Assembly: GCA_963822175.1 (NCBI GenBank)
Contig: CAWGGJ010000008.1
Location: forward strand, 186,001 to 250,000
DNA length: 64,000 bases
Origin: FEB-25 sp963822175
GTDB lineage: Bacteria > Chloroflexota > Anaerolineae > Anaerolineales > UBA4823
Direction: 5' to 3'
Shown: piece after piece, positions 1 to 9,020 of the stretch
Position numbering within the stretch: position 1 is the stretch's first letter
How the letters are laid out: each line of letters begins with the position of its first letter
Position numbers and translations under genes: made by a program
Notes under the pieces: generated by a model
Databases searched by the model: none
What the model was told of the DNA's origin: nothing
What the model saw: only the letters and a program-made list of their open reading frames with translations

Positions 1-138
1 GTCTACTATGAGCGTGTCGAGAATACTAGCCTGGCCAAGCTTCGCGAGAAACAGCTCAAACGCAGCTCTAAGAAACGCCGTATGAGCCTGATCGAGGCAC
101 TGAACCCTGATTGGCTCGACCTCTATGAAGGACTGTAA
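1..138 (+). CDS. GIY-YIG nuclease family protein, C-terminal fragment
   Basis: This is the last 45 codons of a gene that enters from the left edge and stops at TAA 136-138. The residues fit the C-terminal end of small single-domain GIY-YIG nucleases (UPF0213/YhbQ-like): an R-E-K-Q-L-K helix, a basic stretch, then L-I-E-A-L-N-P-D-W-L-D-L-Y. The N-terminal GIY...YIG catalytic part lies outside the window, so activity cannot be judged. Family members are small endonuclease-fold proteins, often of unclear biological role. Call made from pattern recognition of the C-terminal motif only. Confidence 0.75.
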   Translation, partial: VYYERVENTSLAKLREKQLKRSSKKRRMSLIEALNPDWLDLYEGL

Positions 139-241
139 AAAAAACACAAAGTACACAAAGGACATGAAGGAAAATAATAAAATAAAAATCATAACTAAAT
201 TTGAGTCCTTGGTGATTTTTATCAATATTCGAGGTTGATTT

Positions 242-694
242 ATGGAAAAAAGCCCATCCACCCACGCACGGGAATTATTCAGCACTACCGGCTTCTATTG
301 AGCTGAGAGCGTCCTGCTGGCGGTCGCCGGGCACCTGAAAATCCATTCCGAGTTGATCCCCCGCATTGCCACCGGCTTCTGCAGCGGAGTGGCGCGCACG
401 GGGGGCATGTGCGGGGCTGTTTCGGGTGCGATCATAGCCATCGGTTTAGCTTTGGGTCGTGATTCTTCTAGCGAAAGTGTCGACCCATGCTACCAGGCCG
501 TACGGAGTTTCATGGACAGGTTTTCCACCGAATACCATGCCCTCAGCTGCCTCGAGCTGACCGGGGTTCACCTGGGCACGCCGGAAGGCCAGCAGGCATT
601 CCGAATGAAGGGGCAGCTTCAACTGTGCACCGATTATGTGGACACAGCCACCCGGCTGGTAATGGAGGTCATCGGAGAGCGCTCCAGGTCATAA
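242..694 (+). CDS. C_GCAxxG_C_C family redox protein, probable selenoprotein (in-frame TGA = Sec20)
   Basis: Reading from ATG 242 (GAGG at 231-234, 7 nt upstream) gives a 150-residue protein if TGA 299-301 is decoded. The frame is otherwise open to the stop at 692-694. The product matches the C_GCAxxG_C_C family of probable redox proteins, about 140-150 residues with four conserved cysteines and a CGAxxG motif. Seen here: residue 20 = TGA in the context F-Y-(U)-A-E-S-V, where the family has Cys; then C47, C57 of CGAVSG, C83 and C103. Sequence on both sides of the TGA fits the family, so this is not a chance upstream frame. A SECIS-like hairpin follows the TGA. If TGA were a stop, only a 19-residue peptide would form, and the remaining frame would have to start at TTG 353, losing the first redox site. 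Selenocysteine insertion is inferred; a nonsense mutation or sequencing error is the alternative. Confidence 0.8.
315..333 (+). other. SECIS-like hairpin downstream of in-frame TGA
   Basis: A hairpin can be drawn with arm 315-321 (TGCTGGC), loop GGTC at 322-325, and arm 326-333 (GCCGG, a bulged G331, then CA), including one T-G wobble. Twenty nucleotides separate the TGA (299-301) from the loop. The E. coli fdhF SECIS has an apical GGUC loop about 18 nt after its UGA and a bulged base in the stem, so both loop and spacing agree with the bacterial pattern. The hairpin was drawn by eye with no folding energy calculated. It lies inside the coding region, as bacterial SECIS elements do. Confidence 0.6.
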
Positions 695-904
695 CCTTGG
701 TGCAGGTGGGAGCGATACATTCGGTCAAATTTCTGAGAAATGCAAGGGAGGAGTAATCTCGAGTGGTAATAGGAAAGTCGTGTTTCCGCTTATTTCTCAA
801 GATTGGCAGACAATCTTGTTCGGTTAACATTGATGCCAGGCGTGAGATAACTATTTTGGTATCTCCTCACATTCCCATGCTATACCTTCGAATCGTGGAC
901 AAAT

Positions 905-1411
905 ATGCCTAAATCCTCTGCAAGCCAACATGAAATCCTCACCCGCTACGCAGCGGGATACGACCTGCTGACATCCGCCATCCGCGGCCTGGATGATGAC
1001 CAGCTCGACCTGAATCTCTCGCCTGATGGATGGTCGATCCGACTGCTGATCCACCATATTGCAGATGGCGATTACCTGTGGAAGGAATTCCTTCTGCGCG
1101 CTGCCGGTGACACGGAACAGGAATTCAGCCTCGAATGGTACTGGTGCCTACCCCAGGATGAATGGGTGAAGCGCTGGTCCTATGCTGAGCGCGATATAGC
1201 ACCCTCCCTGGCACTGCTCGAAACCAACCGCCAGCATACCCTCCAGCTCATTGAACAGGTGCCCTGGTTGTGGGAGAAAAGCCTGCTGATTCCCACCCGC
1301 CAGGGTGGGCAGGAACGTGTCTCTGTGGGAGAGGTGGTGGAAATGCAATCGCGCCATGTTGAAGGTCACGTGGATGATATTCGTCAGATACGGTATGCGC
1401 ACAGGTTATGA
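905..1411 (+). CDS. DinB-like (YfiT/DinB superfamily) protein
   Basis: A 168-residue all-helical protein of the DinB/YfiT four-helix superfamily. These are metal-binding proteins, several of which act as thiol-dependent transferases; no substrate can be assigned here. The family pattern is visible: W43 followed by H50-H51 in W-S-I-R-L-L-I-H-H, and a C-terminal H151-V-E-G-H155 that would supply the other metal-binding histidines. Length is normal. The start is ATG 905 with only a weak ribosome-binding site. It stands alone, about 210 bp after the selenoprotein candidate. Confidence 0.8.
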   Translation: MPKSSASQHEILTRYAAGYDLLTSAIRGLDDDQLDLNLSPDGWSIRLLIHHIADGDYLWKEFLLRAAGDTEQEFSLEWYWCLPQDEWVKRWSYAERDIAPSLALLETNRQHTLQLIEQVPWLWEKSLLIPTRQGGQERVSVGEVVEMQSRHVEGHVDDIRQIRYAHRL

Positions 1412-1444
1412 ATTCGATTTGTGTGTAGGATGAAGGGGATGAGA

Positions 1445-2065
1445 ATGCGGCTTAAACATTACCCATGGCTGGTCCTTCCCGCTTGCTGTGGAGTGTCCCT
1501 TGTGCTGACCATTGCGTGGCTGAGCTCCACCCAGGCAAGCCGGGTAATGGCATCCAATGAACGATCTCCAGGTGGCATTGTGCGATACGTTTCCTGGCAG
1601 GGAAAGGACACGGGGAATGATTGCACTACCGCCCACCAGCCGTGCAATTCCATCCCGCATACCATCCAGGAGACTGATGTGGGGGATTATATCCACGTGG
1701 CAGGTGGCACCTATACCGACTCGACTTATGACGATAAGCTTACCTTTGGGGTGACTGCAACCGTGATCATCACCAGGCAGATCAGCTCCTTGCTGGGGGG
1801 GTATTCCCCCGATTTCTCAACCCGGGATATTGAGGCCTATGAGACCATCCTGACTGTGGCAGGTTCACCTGGCGCATACGTGGCGGTATTCGCCAATACC
1901 GATGTACGCTTTGGCGGTTTTACCCTCACCGGCGGCAGGGGTGCCTATGAGTTTATCTACCCGCACGTATTTATGCCCATGATCATAAATCCACAACCCT
2001 TACCCGGGTTGAGCTCACCTGTGGGTGAGATAAAGCGAAACGGAGGATCCTATGCGCGTCAGTGA
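1445..2065 (+). CDS. Exported beta-helix-type protein, probably truncated
   Basis: The N terminus is a signal peptide (basic residues, then a hydrophobic stretch to about residue 25). It is followed by a segment resembling the start of right-handed beta-helix repeat proteins: Y-V-S-W-Q-G-K-D-T-G-N-D-C-T, a second Cys, I-P-H-T-I-Q, and V-A-G-G-T-Y. Such proteins are usually several hundred residues long; this one ends after about 206 residues, just after a short F-M-P-M-I-I stretch resembling the tail of other exported proteins here. Its stop lies 14 nt inside the next gene, and its last codons run through that gene's Shine-Dalgarno, so the C terminus looks like a deletion end. Start chosen at ATG 1445 because AGGGG lies 6 nt upstream; GTG 1421, ATG 1430 and ATG 1439 are in frame. 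Confidence 0.6.
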   Translation: MRLKHYPWLVLPACCGVSLVLTIAWLSSTQASRVMASNERSPGGIVRYVSWQGKDTGNDCTTAHQPCNSIPHTIQETDVGDYIHVAGGTYTDSTYDDKLTFGVTATVIITRQISSLLGGYSPDFSTRDIEAYETILTVAGSPGAYVAVFANTDVRFGGFTLTGGRGAYEFIYPHVFMPMIINPQPLPGLSSPVGEIKRNGGSYARQ

Positions 2066-2669
2066 TTTCATCCAATGTAAAGAATTCCCCTGCAATGAAG
2101 CCCGCCAGGAAAGCTACCTTGTCCCCGGCATCGAAATCGACCCACAATCGATCAGGCTGCTGCTCATCTCCGAAACAGCCCCCACCGAACGAAAGGACGA
2201 TTATTATGCCTCCGGCGATGCCCTTTTCGCCCGCACTAGCCTGCAAGCATTCCAGGAAGCCGGGTTGAAAGTGAGCAGCATTGATGCGCTGGTGCGAAAA
2301 GGCATTTACCTGACCACGGCGGTGAAGTGTGGCAAGCATGATTATGCTGTTGCCACTAGCACCATCGTGAATTGCAGCCACTTATTGGAAAAGGAGCTTG
2401 ACCTCTTCCCCAACCTCAGGGCGATCCTGCTGATGGGGGATGTGGCGATCAGGGCACTCAACACCATCGCCAAGCGGCAGGGTGAGCCGCGCGTGGTCCC
2501 GGCGGGCTCAACCTACAAGATCCGCGGGGGCGAGTTCAGCTACCGGGGCAAACCTGCCTTCCCATCCTACCTACAGGCGGGTCCAAGTTTTGGGATAGAA
2601 AAATCCAAGCAACGCATGATTACCGAGGATATTGCCAGCGCCTTACAGATAGCCGAGATAAGAAATTAA
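2052..2669 (+). CDS. Uracil-DNA glycosylase family protein
   Basis: A 205-residue protein recognised as a member of the uracil-DNA glycosylase superfamily: L-L-L-I-S-E-T-A-P near residue 37, Y-L-T-T-A-V-K-C-G near residue 87, and I-L-L-M-G-D-V-A near residue 123, followed by P-S-Y-L-Q-A-G-P-S. In this superfamily the first motif carries the water-activating site and the later segment contacts DNA. This branch is poorly characterised, so base-excision repair is a family-level expectation, not a demonstrated role. Start ATG 2052 is supported by GGAGG at 2042-2046. It overlaps the end of the preceding truncated gene by 14 nt. Confidence 0.7.
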   Translation: MRVSDFIQCKEFPCNEARQESYLVPGIEIDPQSIRLLLISETAPTERKDDYYASGDALFARTSLQAFQEAGLKVSSIDALVRKGIYLTTAVKCGKHDYAVATSTIVNCSHLLEKELDLFPNLRAILLMGDVAIRALNTIAKRQGEPRVVPAGSTYKIRGGEFSYRGKPAFPSYLQAGPSFGIEKSKQRMITEDIASALQIAEIRN

Positions 2670-2729
2670 CCACACTCCCTTTGAGTCCGTAATGTCTTTT
2701 TTATGTTTTTTCATACAGGAGTGAACCTC

Positions 2730-3164
2730 ATGCCCCCATGCATCTTCTGCGATATCCTGGCTGGGAAAGCACCAGCCAGCTTTGTCTTTCAGGATGAGCT
2801 GTGCGCTGCGTTCATGGATATTCACCCGGTGAACCCGGGGCACGTCCTGGTGGTGCCGCACAGGCATGCTGAGCTGCTCACCATGCTGGATCTTGATTCT
2901 GCCGGGCGTATGATGCAGGTGGCGCTCATCGTGGATGCAGCCCTTCGCCGGAGCGACATCCCGTGCGAGGGAGTCAACCTGTTCCTGGCGGATGGGCGTA
3001 TCGCCGGGCAGGAGGTGCCGCATGTGCACCTGCACGTCATCCCACGCTACCACGGGGATGGGCATCACCTGCGCTTCAGCCCGGCTTATTTCACCACCGT
3101 GACTGAAGCAAAGCTGGAAAAGGTTGCTAAAATGATCTGTGCACACATGGAAATAAATCAATAA
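2730..3164 (+). CDS. HIT family hydrolase
   Basis: A 144-residue histidine-triad protein. It opens with P-C-I-F-C-D-I, as in HIT/HINT hydrolases, and carries the triad H98-V-H-L-H102 near the C terminus within V-P-H-V-H-L-H-V-I-P-R. Family members hydrolyse nucleotidyl conjugates such as AMP-lysine, Ap3A or Ap4A through a histidine nucleophile; which substrate is used here is not visible. Start chosen at ATG 2730 because AGGAG lies 8 nt upstream; the in-frame ATG 2703 has no such site and would add nine residues not typical of the family. Confidence 0.9.
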   Translation: MPPCIFCDILAGKAPASFVFQDELCAAFMDIHPVNPGHVLVVPHRHAELLTMLDLDSAGRMMQVALIVDAALRRSDIPCEGVNLFLADGRIAGQEVPHVHLHVIPRYHGDGHHLRFSPAYFTTVTEAKLEKVAKMICAHMEINQ

Positions 3165-3270
3165 AACGCTGACCTTCTGTCGGAGGTAATTTATTGCCAG
3201 CTTGCAGGTTGGTATATTTATTAATTGGATATAAAATAACAATACATGGAAAGCGAGGCAAAACATACCA

Positions 3271-4956
3271 ATGAACACCCAAATTATGGATAAGGTTTAC
3301 CATTGCCGCTTGGCCTGGTTGATGCTGATGATTGCAGGGTTGTTCATGCTGGCAGGATGCGCCGGTACACCTACTGCCACTGCCACCCTTGTTGCCTCAC
3401 CCTCCCCCATTCCACCCACCGTGACGCCGCGCATTCGTATTTTACCCACCTGGACGCCCTCACCGACCCCTCCCCTGGCGCCTTCACCGACCTCACGGGC
3501 GACGGCAACCCCATTGTTCACCGCCGAAGGGGGCGGAGATTCCATTTCTTTTGGAAATCCAACCCATCCGAGCAGCGACATGCTGGTGGATCGACCCAGC
3601 TACGCCCAGCTGGCCAAGCCTGCCAGCCTGGTGACCATGCAGTATGATCCTTCCGTTTGGGCACTGAACACCAGCTACCCCACTGACTACATGGGCTACT
3701 CGTTGGCGCACCGCACCATCTTTGAGTGTAAACTGGAGCCAACGGTTGAGACCGGTGATGAAGGATACCAGGTGGAAAATTATAGCCGCCCACTTGGCTC
3801 GACCACCTATGATGTTACTCGCCTCAGCCAGGCAGGGAGCCTTGTGTTCGCCAATTACTGTACCGGAGAGGGGGAGGATGCTACCTGCTACCAGGTGACC
3901 CCTGGTGCTGACCACGAAGCCTGCATCACCGCCTCGGAAGAAGTGCTCGCTACCCATGAGCTGATCAGTAATCCATTCTTTGGTGAGGTCCTAACTGCTC
4001 CAAACAGTTGGCTGTGCCAGAATGAGGCCGGCATCGAAGGGCTGTGCCAAATTTCCTACTCCGTACCGCTAAACGCATTGGCGTACACCGACAGCAGTGA
4101 AGGCTGGACCGCTGGAGATGATGGGCTGATCTACCACATGACTGGTAAGACCTGGAGTGAGTTCACCTCCCCGAGCATTCACCCGCTCTATGACCTCAAC
4201 TTTTCCAGCCCATCGAATGGCTGGGCAGTTGGAGATGGGGCGCAGGTGTTACGCTGGAACGGTAGCGCATGGACTGAAATACTGCCATACCATGGGCCGG
4301 GGGAGGGACCTGGCGGGTCCACCCAGTGGCTGTATGGCGTTGACGTGGTTTCGAGGGACGACGCCTGGATGGTGGGCGGTATCCGTGGCATCGATGGTAA
4401 GAATCTTCCCTATGCCCTGCGCTGGGACGGAACAGATCTTATCGAGCAGAGTGCCTTCCCCGAGTGCAATTGCGGCTTGAATGCGGTGCTCTCCCTGGGA
4501 GATGGAAAAGTCCTTGCCGTGGGTGGGTCTGACCTGGGTGCCGTGGCGTTGTATTGGGATGGCAACACCTGGACTAAAACGGTCATCCCGGGATCAGATA
4601 TTCTTTACACCCTCAACCGGGGTCCTGATGGGATGATTTGGGCAGCGGGGATGGAAATCGCCCGCAACCAGTCAGATACCCGTGGCACGCTCTTCCGCTG
4701 GGATGGTTCCACCTGGCAACGGCTGGCCGTGCCACCCCTCACCGGTGGCGTTTACGCAGTGTCTGCCCTTTCCACGGGGCAGGTGGTGCTTGGTGGTGAT
4801 TTCAATGCCATGTGGACTGGCTCTGCCTGGCAACCGATCACTGCAGGCATCGCCGGTTATGGTTGGATCTCAGATATTGAAACCAATGTCCAGGGCATCA
4901 CCTGGGCGCTCACCCATTCCGGCAACCTGTTCCGCCTGGAGATCGGTGGGGAGTAA
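3271..4956 (+). CDS. Lipoprotein with beta-propeller-type W-A-V-G repeats
   Basis: A 561-residue predicted lipoprotein. A signal peptide ends in the lipobox L-A-G-C with C30 as the lipidation site. A Thr/Pro-rich linker to about residue 75 follows, typical of surface lipoproteins in this lineage. From about residue 265 onward the sequence repeats a pattern of G-W-x-x-G-D-x-G-x-(I/V) followed by W-x-G-x-x-W, at least five times. This resembles bladed sensor or photosystem-assembly-like propellers. The middle part contains several paired cysteines, fitting an extracytoplasmic location. Function unknown; binding of a ligand or surface polymer is only a guess. No catalytic motif seen. Confidence 0.75.
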   Translation: MNTQIMDKVYHCRLAWLMLMIAGLFMLAGCAGTPTATATLVASPSPIPPTVTPRIRILPTWTPSPTPPLAPSPTSRATATPLFTAEGGGDSISFGNPTHPSSDMLVDRPSYAQLAKPASLVTMQYDPSVWALNTSYPTDYMGYSLAHRTIFECKLEPTVETGDEGYQVENYSRPLGSTTYDVTRLSQAGSLVFANYCTGEGEDATCYQVTPGADHEACITASEEVLATHELISNPFFGEVLTAPNSWLCQNEAGIEGLCQISYSVPLNALAYTDSSEGWTAGDDGLIYHMTGKTWSEFTSPSIHPLYDLNFSSPSNGWAVGDGAQVLRWNGSAWTEILPYHGPGEGPGGSTQWLYGVDVVSRDDAWMVGGIRGIDGKNLPYALRWDGTDLIEQSAFPECNCGLNAVLSLGDGKVLAVGGSDLGAVALYWDGNTWTKTVIPGSDILYTLNRGPDGMIWAAGMEIARNQSDTRGTLFRWDGSTWQRLAVPPLTGGVYAVSALSTGQVVLGGDFNAMWTGSAWQPITAGIAGYGWISDIETNVQGITWALTHSGNLFRLEIGGE

Positions 4957-5179
4957 ATAGAACCGGCTTAAAGGTGGTTGGTTATTCATCCCGGTCACTG
5001 GCACCGGGATACTGACTTTATCGAATACCCCATAGAATTTTAATCCATCCATTCGCTCGGCTTGCTTCAGATTCAGGTATGCATCATGCACCTGAACTTG
5101 CAAAGTTGTAAGTAGGCAATACCCATCCATCCAGTATACTGGAATAATAAGATTTTCTAAGGAAAGGGAGAATGGAAAG

Positions 5180-8100
5180 ATGAAATCATTGAAAGCGGTC
5201 CTTCGAGGGACCATCATATTTGTTATTATCGCCTTGCTATCGGTGGCACTTCCCATTTCAAGTGCCCTGGCATATTCGGATGGACCCAGGGATCCTGGAG
5301 CTGGCACCAATGAGACGGGTGTTGGCACCGAGACCTGGCAAAATCCAGGCAATATCACCGTCTCTGGCTCCCCGTATGCCGAGGTTACACTTTATCACTT
5401 GCACCTTGTTTCGAATTACCTGCAAGGGTCTCAATACGGTTTTGCCATCCCTGCCGATGCAGCGATCACTGGCATCGAAGTGTCCATCAACCGCATGTCC
5501 AGGCTCCGTAATCCGAGCATTTCGGATAATGAGGTGAGGTTGGTAAAGGGCGGTGCGGTGGTTGGTGATAATAAGGCGATCGATCTGCCGTGGCCGACAA
5601 CTTTAGCTACGGCTGTTTATGGTGGTCCTGCTGACCTTTGGGGCACCACCTGGACGCCTGCTGAAGTAAATTCTACAAATTTCGGGGTAGCCCTGTCTGC
5701 ACGCAGGGACAACAATGGAAACAATGACAGGATCGCAGTTGTGGATACGATGCAAGTTACTGTTTACTATGTTCATACGTCCACGACTGATGTCGTTTGC
5801 GACACGCCGGTCTACTACGGTGATAGTGTCACCTGTACGGCCACTGTCACCCGCATTTCCGGCGACACGACACCCACCGGCACAGTGTCCTGGAGCAGCG
5901 ATGGCTTGGGTTCCTTCGAGCCTAATCCGTGCCTGCTCTCAGGTGCGGATGGTGTTTCCACTTGCTCAGCCACATATATGCCTGCTGAAGTAGGCAGCGG
6001 TTCTCACCTGGTCACTGCCACGTACAGTGGAGATGAATACTTCACCCCCAGTAATGCCTCCCAGCTTGTGACGGTCAACCGCCGTCCGATTACCGTCACT
6101 GCTGACCCGCAGACCAAGATGTATGGTGACCCGGACCCTGCGCTCACCTACCAGGTCACATCCGGCTCGCTGGTATTTAATGATGCTTTCACCGGTGCCC
6201 TCAGCCGTGAGGCAGGTGAAGATGTTGGTGACTATGCCATCCTGCAGGGCACGCTGGCGTTATCTGCCAACTATGACATGTCCTATGAGGGCAACACCTT
6301 CACCATCACCAAGGCTTACCCGACCTGTGAGGTAATCGGATACGATGTTACCTATGATGGTGATGTGCATACCGCCACCGGTACCTGCCTGGGTGTAATG
6401 GGAGAACCCCTGGAAGGTTTGGACCTGTCTGCCACCACCCATACCAATGCCGACACCTACACCGACCCATGGACATTCACCGACGTGACCGGCAACTACA
6501 ATGATGCCAATGGCACGGTGGATGATGTGATCGGTAAGGCTGACGCATCCTGTGAGGTAGCAGGATACGATGTGACCTATGATGGCGATCCTCATACTGC
6601 CACGGGTGCCTGCCTGGGCGTGATGGAAGAGCCACTGGAGGGGTTGGACCTCACCGGCACCACCCACACGGATGCCGGGAGTTACCTCAATGATCCATGG
6701 ACCTTCACCGATGTGACCGGCAACTACAACGACGCCAGCGGCACAGTGGATGACATGATCAGCAAGGCCGACGCATCCTGTGAGGTCACTGGATACGATG
6801 TGACCTATGATGGCAATCCCCACACCGCCACGGGCACCTGCCTGGGAGTTATGGAAGAACCATTGGAGGGGTTGGACCTCACCGGCACCACCCACACCGA
6901 TGCAGATACATACCGGAACGATCCGTGGACCTTTACCGATGTGACCGGCAACTACAACGATGACAGTGGTACGGTGAATGACGTTATCGGTAAAGCTGAG
7001 GTAAGCTGTGAGGTCACCGGATACGATGTGACCTATGATGGCGATCCCCACACCGCCACGGGCACCTGCCTGGGAGTTATGGAAGAACCATTGGAGGGGT
7101 TGGACCTCACCGGCACGACACACACCGATGCAGACACGTACCTGAACGATCCCTGGACCTTCACCGACGTGACCGGCAACTACAACGATGACAGTGGTAC
7201 GGTGAATGACGTGATCGGTAAAGCTGAGGCAAGCTGTGAAGTCACCGGATATGACGTGACCTATGATGGCGAACCTCACACCGCCACGGGCACCTGCCTG
7301 GGTGTGATGGAAGAGCCATTGGAAGGGTTGGACCTCACCAGCACGACACATACCGATGCAGACACGTACCTGAACGATCCGTGGACTTTCACCGACGTGA
7401 GCGGTAACTACAACGACGCCAGCGGCACGGTGGATGACGAGATCGGTAAGGCTGAGGCAAGCTGTGAGGTCACCGGGTACGATGTGACCTATGATGGCGA
7501 TCCTCACACCGCCACGGGCACCTGCCTGGGAGTTATGGAAGAGCCATTGGAGGGGTTGAACCTTTCTGCCACCACCCATACCAATGCCGATACCTACACC
7601 GATCCATGGACATTCACCGATATGACCGGCAATTACAACAATGACAGCGGCACGGTGGATGACGTGATCAGCAAGGCCGACGCATCCTGTGAGATCACCG
7701 GGTACGATGTGACCTATGATGGTGATCCCCACACCGCCACGGGCACCTGCCTGGGTGTAATAGGAGAGCAATTGGAGGGGTTGGACCTCACCGGCACCAC
7801 CCACACGGATACCGATACTTACACCGATCCCTGGACATTCACCGACATGACCGGCAACTACAATGATGATAGCGGCACGGTGGATGACGTGATCAATAAG
7901 GCTAATGCAAGCTGTGAAGTGACCGGATACGATGTGACCTATGATGGCGATCCCCACACCGCCACGGGCACCTGCCTGGGTGTGATGGGAGAGCCCTTGG
8001 AGGGGTTGGACCTGTCTGCTACCATCCATACCAATGCCGACACCTACACCGACCCATGGATTTTCACCGATGCGACCGGCAACTACAACGATGCCAGCGG

Positions 8101-8854
8101 TACGGTGGATGACATGATCGGCAAGGCTGACGTATCCTGTGAGGTCACCGGGTATACTGTGACCTATGATGGCGATCCCCACACCGCCACGGGTACCTGC
8201 CTGGGTGTACTCGGTGAACCCCTGGAGGGGTTGGACCTCTCCGCTACCACCCACACAAATGCCAATACCTATACCGACCCCTGGACCTTCACCGATGTAA
8301 CCGGCAACTACACCGATGATAGCGGTACGGTAAATGACGTGATCGGCAAGGCAGACCCAGAATGTGAAATCATTGGATACAATGTTGAGTATGACCGGGA
8401 AGCGCACACCGCCACAGGTGCTTGCCTGGGTGTTCTCGGTGAACCCCTGGACGGTCTCGATCTCTCCGCCACAACGCACACCGATATTGGTGTCTACACG
8501 GACCCGTGGACCTTTACCGATGTATCCGGCAACTACAACGATGACAGCGGTGCCGTGGATGATGAGATCACCCTTCGCTACATCACCGTGACCGCCGATG
8601 CCCAGACCAAGGTTTATGGGCAACCGGATCCGGATCTGACCTACCAGGTGACCGTGGGTTCATTACTCACTGGGGATGAATTTAGCGGTACCCTGACCCG
8701 GGTTCCAGGAGAGAACGTAGGCGCTTATGCCATCCTCCAGGGTACGCTTTCCCTTCCCGATTATTACGAACTAACCTATGTAGGAGCTGACCTGACCATA
8801 ACCGGCTACAGATATTACTGGCCATTGGTATTTAAGTTTGAAACTGAACGTTAA
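5180..8854 (+). CDS. Large secreted repeat protein with MBG and Ig-like domains
   Basis: A 1224-residue secreted protein. Order of parts: signal peptide (about 1-31); a beta-rich N-terminal domain to about 195; an Ig-like (Big_3-type) domain with paired cysteines to about 300; an MBG domain (I-T-V-T-A-D-P-Q-T-K-x-Y-G-D) to about 378; ten near-identical 75/76-residue repeats from residue 383; a second MBG domain (about 1134-1210); and a tail Y-Y-W-P-L-V-F-K near the end. Each repeat starts C-E-(V/I)-x-G-Y and contains T-A-T-G-(T/A)-C, so each has two cysteines and could be disulfide-closed. The architecture suits an adhesin or surface stalk; this is inference. A strong terminator follows. The long open frame on the other strand is a by-product of the repeats. 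Confidence 0.85.
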   Translation: MKSLKAVLRGTIIFVIIALLSVALPISSALAYSDGPRDPGAGTNETGVGTETWQNPGNITVSGSPYAEVTLYHLHLVSNYLQGSQYGFAIPADAAITGIEVSINRMSRLRNPSISDNEVRLVKGGAVVGDNKAIDLPWPTTLATAVYGGPADLWGTTWTPAEVNSTNFGVALSARRDNNGNNDRIAVVDTMQVTVYYVHTSTTDVVCDTPVYYGDSVTCTATVTRISGDTTPTGTVSWSSDGLGSFEPNPCLLSGADGVSTCSATYMPAEVGSGSHLVTATYSGDEYFTPSNASQLVTVNRRPITVTADPQTKMYGDPDPALTYQVTSGSLVFNDAFTGALSREAGEDVGDYAILQGTLALSANYDMSYEGNTFTITKAYPTCEVIGYDVTYDGDVHTATGTCLGVMGEPLEGLDLSATTHTNADTYTDPWTFTDVTGNYNDANGTVDDVIGKADASCEVAGYDVTYDGDPHTATGACLGVMEEPLEGLDLTGTTHTDAGSYLNDPWTFTDVTGNYNDASGTVDDMISKADASCEVTGYDVTYDGNPHTATGTCLGVMEEPLEGLDLTGTTHTDADTYRNDPWTFTDVTGNYNDDSGTVNDVIGKAEVSCEVTGYDVTYDGDPHTATGTCLGVMEEPLEGLDLTGTTHTDADTYLNDPWTFTDVTGNYNDDSGTVNDVIGKAEASCEVTGYDVTYDGEPHTATGTCLGVMEEPLEGLDLTSTTHTDADTYLNDPWTFTDVSGNYNDASGTVDDEIGKAEASCEVTGYDVTYDGDPHTATGTCLGVMEEPLEGLNLSATTHTNADTYTDPWTFTDMTGNYNNDSGTVDDVISKADASCEITGYDVTYDGDPHTATGTCLGVIGEQLEGLDLTGTTHTDTDTYTDPWTFTDMTGNYNDDSGTVDDVINKANASCEVTGYDVTYDGDPHTATGTCLGVMGEPLEGLDLSATIHTNADTYTDPWIFTDATGNYNDASGTVDDMIGKADVSCEVTGYTVTYDGDPHTATGTCLGVLGEPLEGLDLSATTHTNANTYTDPWTFTDVTGNYTDDSGTVNDVIGKADPECEIIGYNVEYDREAHTATGACLGVLGEPLDGLDLSATTHTDIGVYTDPWTFTDVSGNYNDDSGAVDDEITLRYITVTADAQTKVYGQPDPDLTYQVTVGSLLTGDEFSGTLTRVPGENVGAYAILQGTLSLPDYYELTYVGADLTITGYRYYWPLVFKFETER
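6326..8575 (+). repeat. Ten tandem 225/228-bp coding repeats
   Basis: Ten direct repeats begin at the TGT codons at 6326, 6551, 6779 and so on, to 8363. Units are 225 bp, or 228 bp where an extra Asn codon precedes D-P-W. Units 2-5 share the 228-bp form and the E-E-P-L-E-G-L-D-L-T version, while units 1 and 6-10 have the shorter form and mostly G-E-P-L-E-G-L-D-L-S. This suggests block duplication or gene conversion within the array. Unit 10 is the most divergent, as is common at array edges. Confidence 0.95.
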
Positions 8855-8862
8855 GCAGTTAC

Positions 8863-8894
8863 AGCGGCTGGTGAAAAACCAGCCGCTTTTTTTT
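8863..8894 (+). terminator. Rho-independent terminator of the repeat protein gene
   Basis: Perfect 10-bp stem AGCGGCTGGT / ACCAGCCGCT (8863-8872 and 8878-8887) with loop GAAAA, followed by a run of eight T to 8894. It begins 8 nt after the stop codon of the repeat protein gene. Confidence 0.95.
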
Positions 8895-9020
8895 AAATCC
8901 CAGCTGATGACAGATTCGCTGGTGCCAGGGCTGTTTTCGTACTAGAATAAATAAAAATTATTACCCTGGGTAGTTTATCAGCGCTTTATCCGACTGTTAA
9001 CTGCTGGGATCAAAACTGCC

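Noticed and set aside
487..756. 89-codon + frame overlapping the selenoprotein candidate
   Set aside because: Different frame from the recognised redox family; no family pattern.
1148..1402. 84-codon minus-strand frame over the DinB gene
   Set aside because: Antisense to a recognised protein.
2643..3278. 211-codon minus-strand frame
   Set aside because: Antisense to the HIT hydrolase, whose triad and start are clear.
6260..8623. 787-codon open frame on the minus strand
   Set aside because: It is antisense to the ten coding repeats; periodic open frames of this kind arise from the repeat's codon pattern, and there is no ribosome-binding site or family match.
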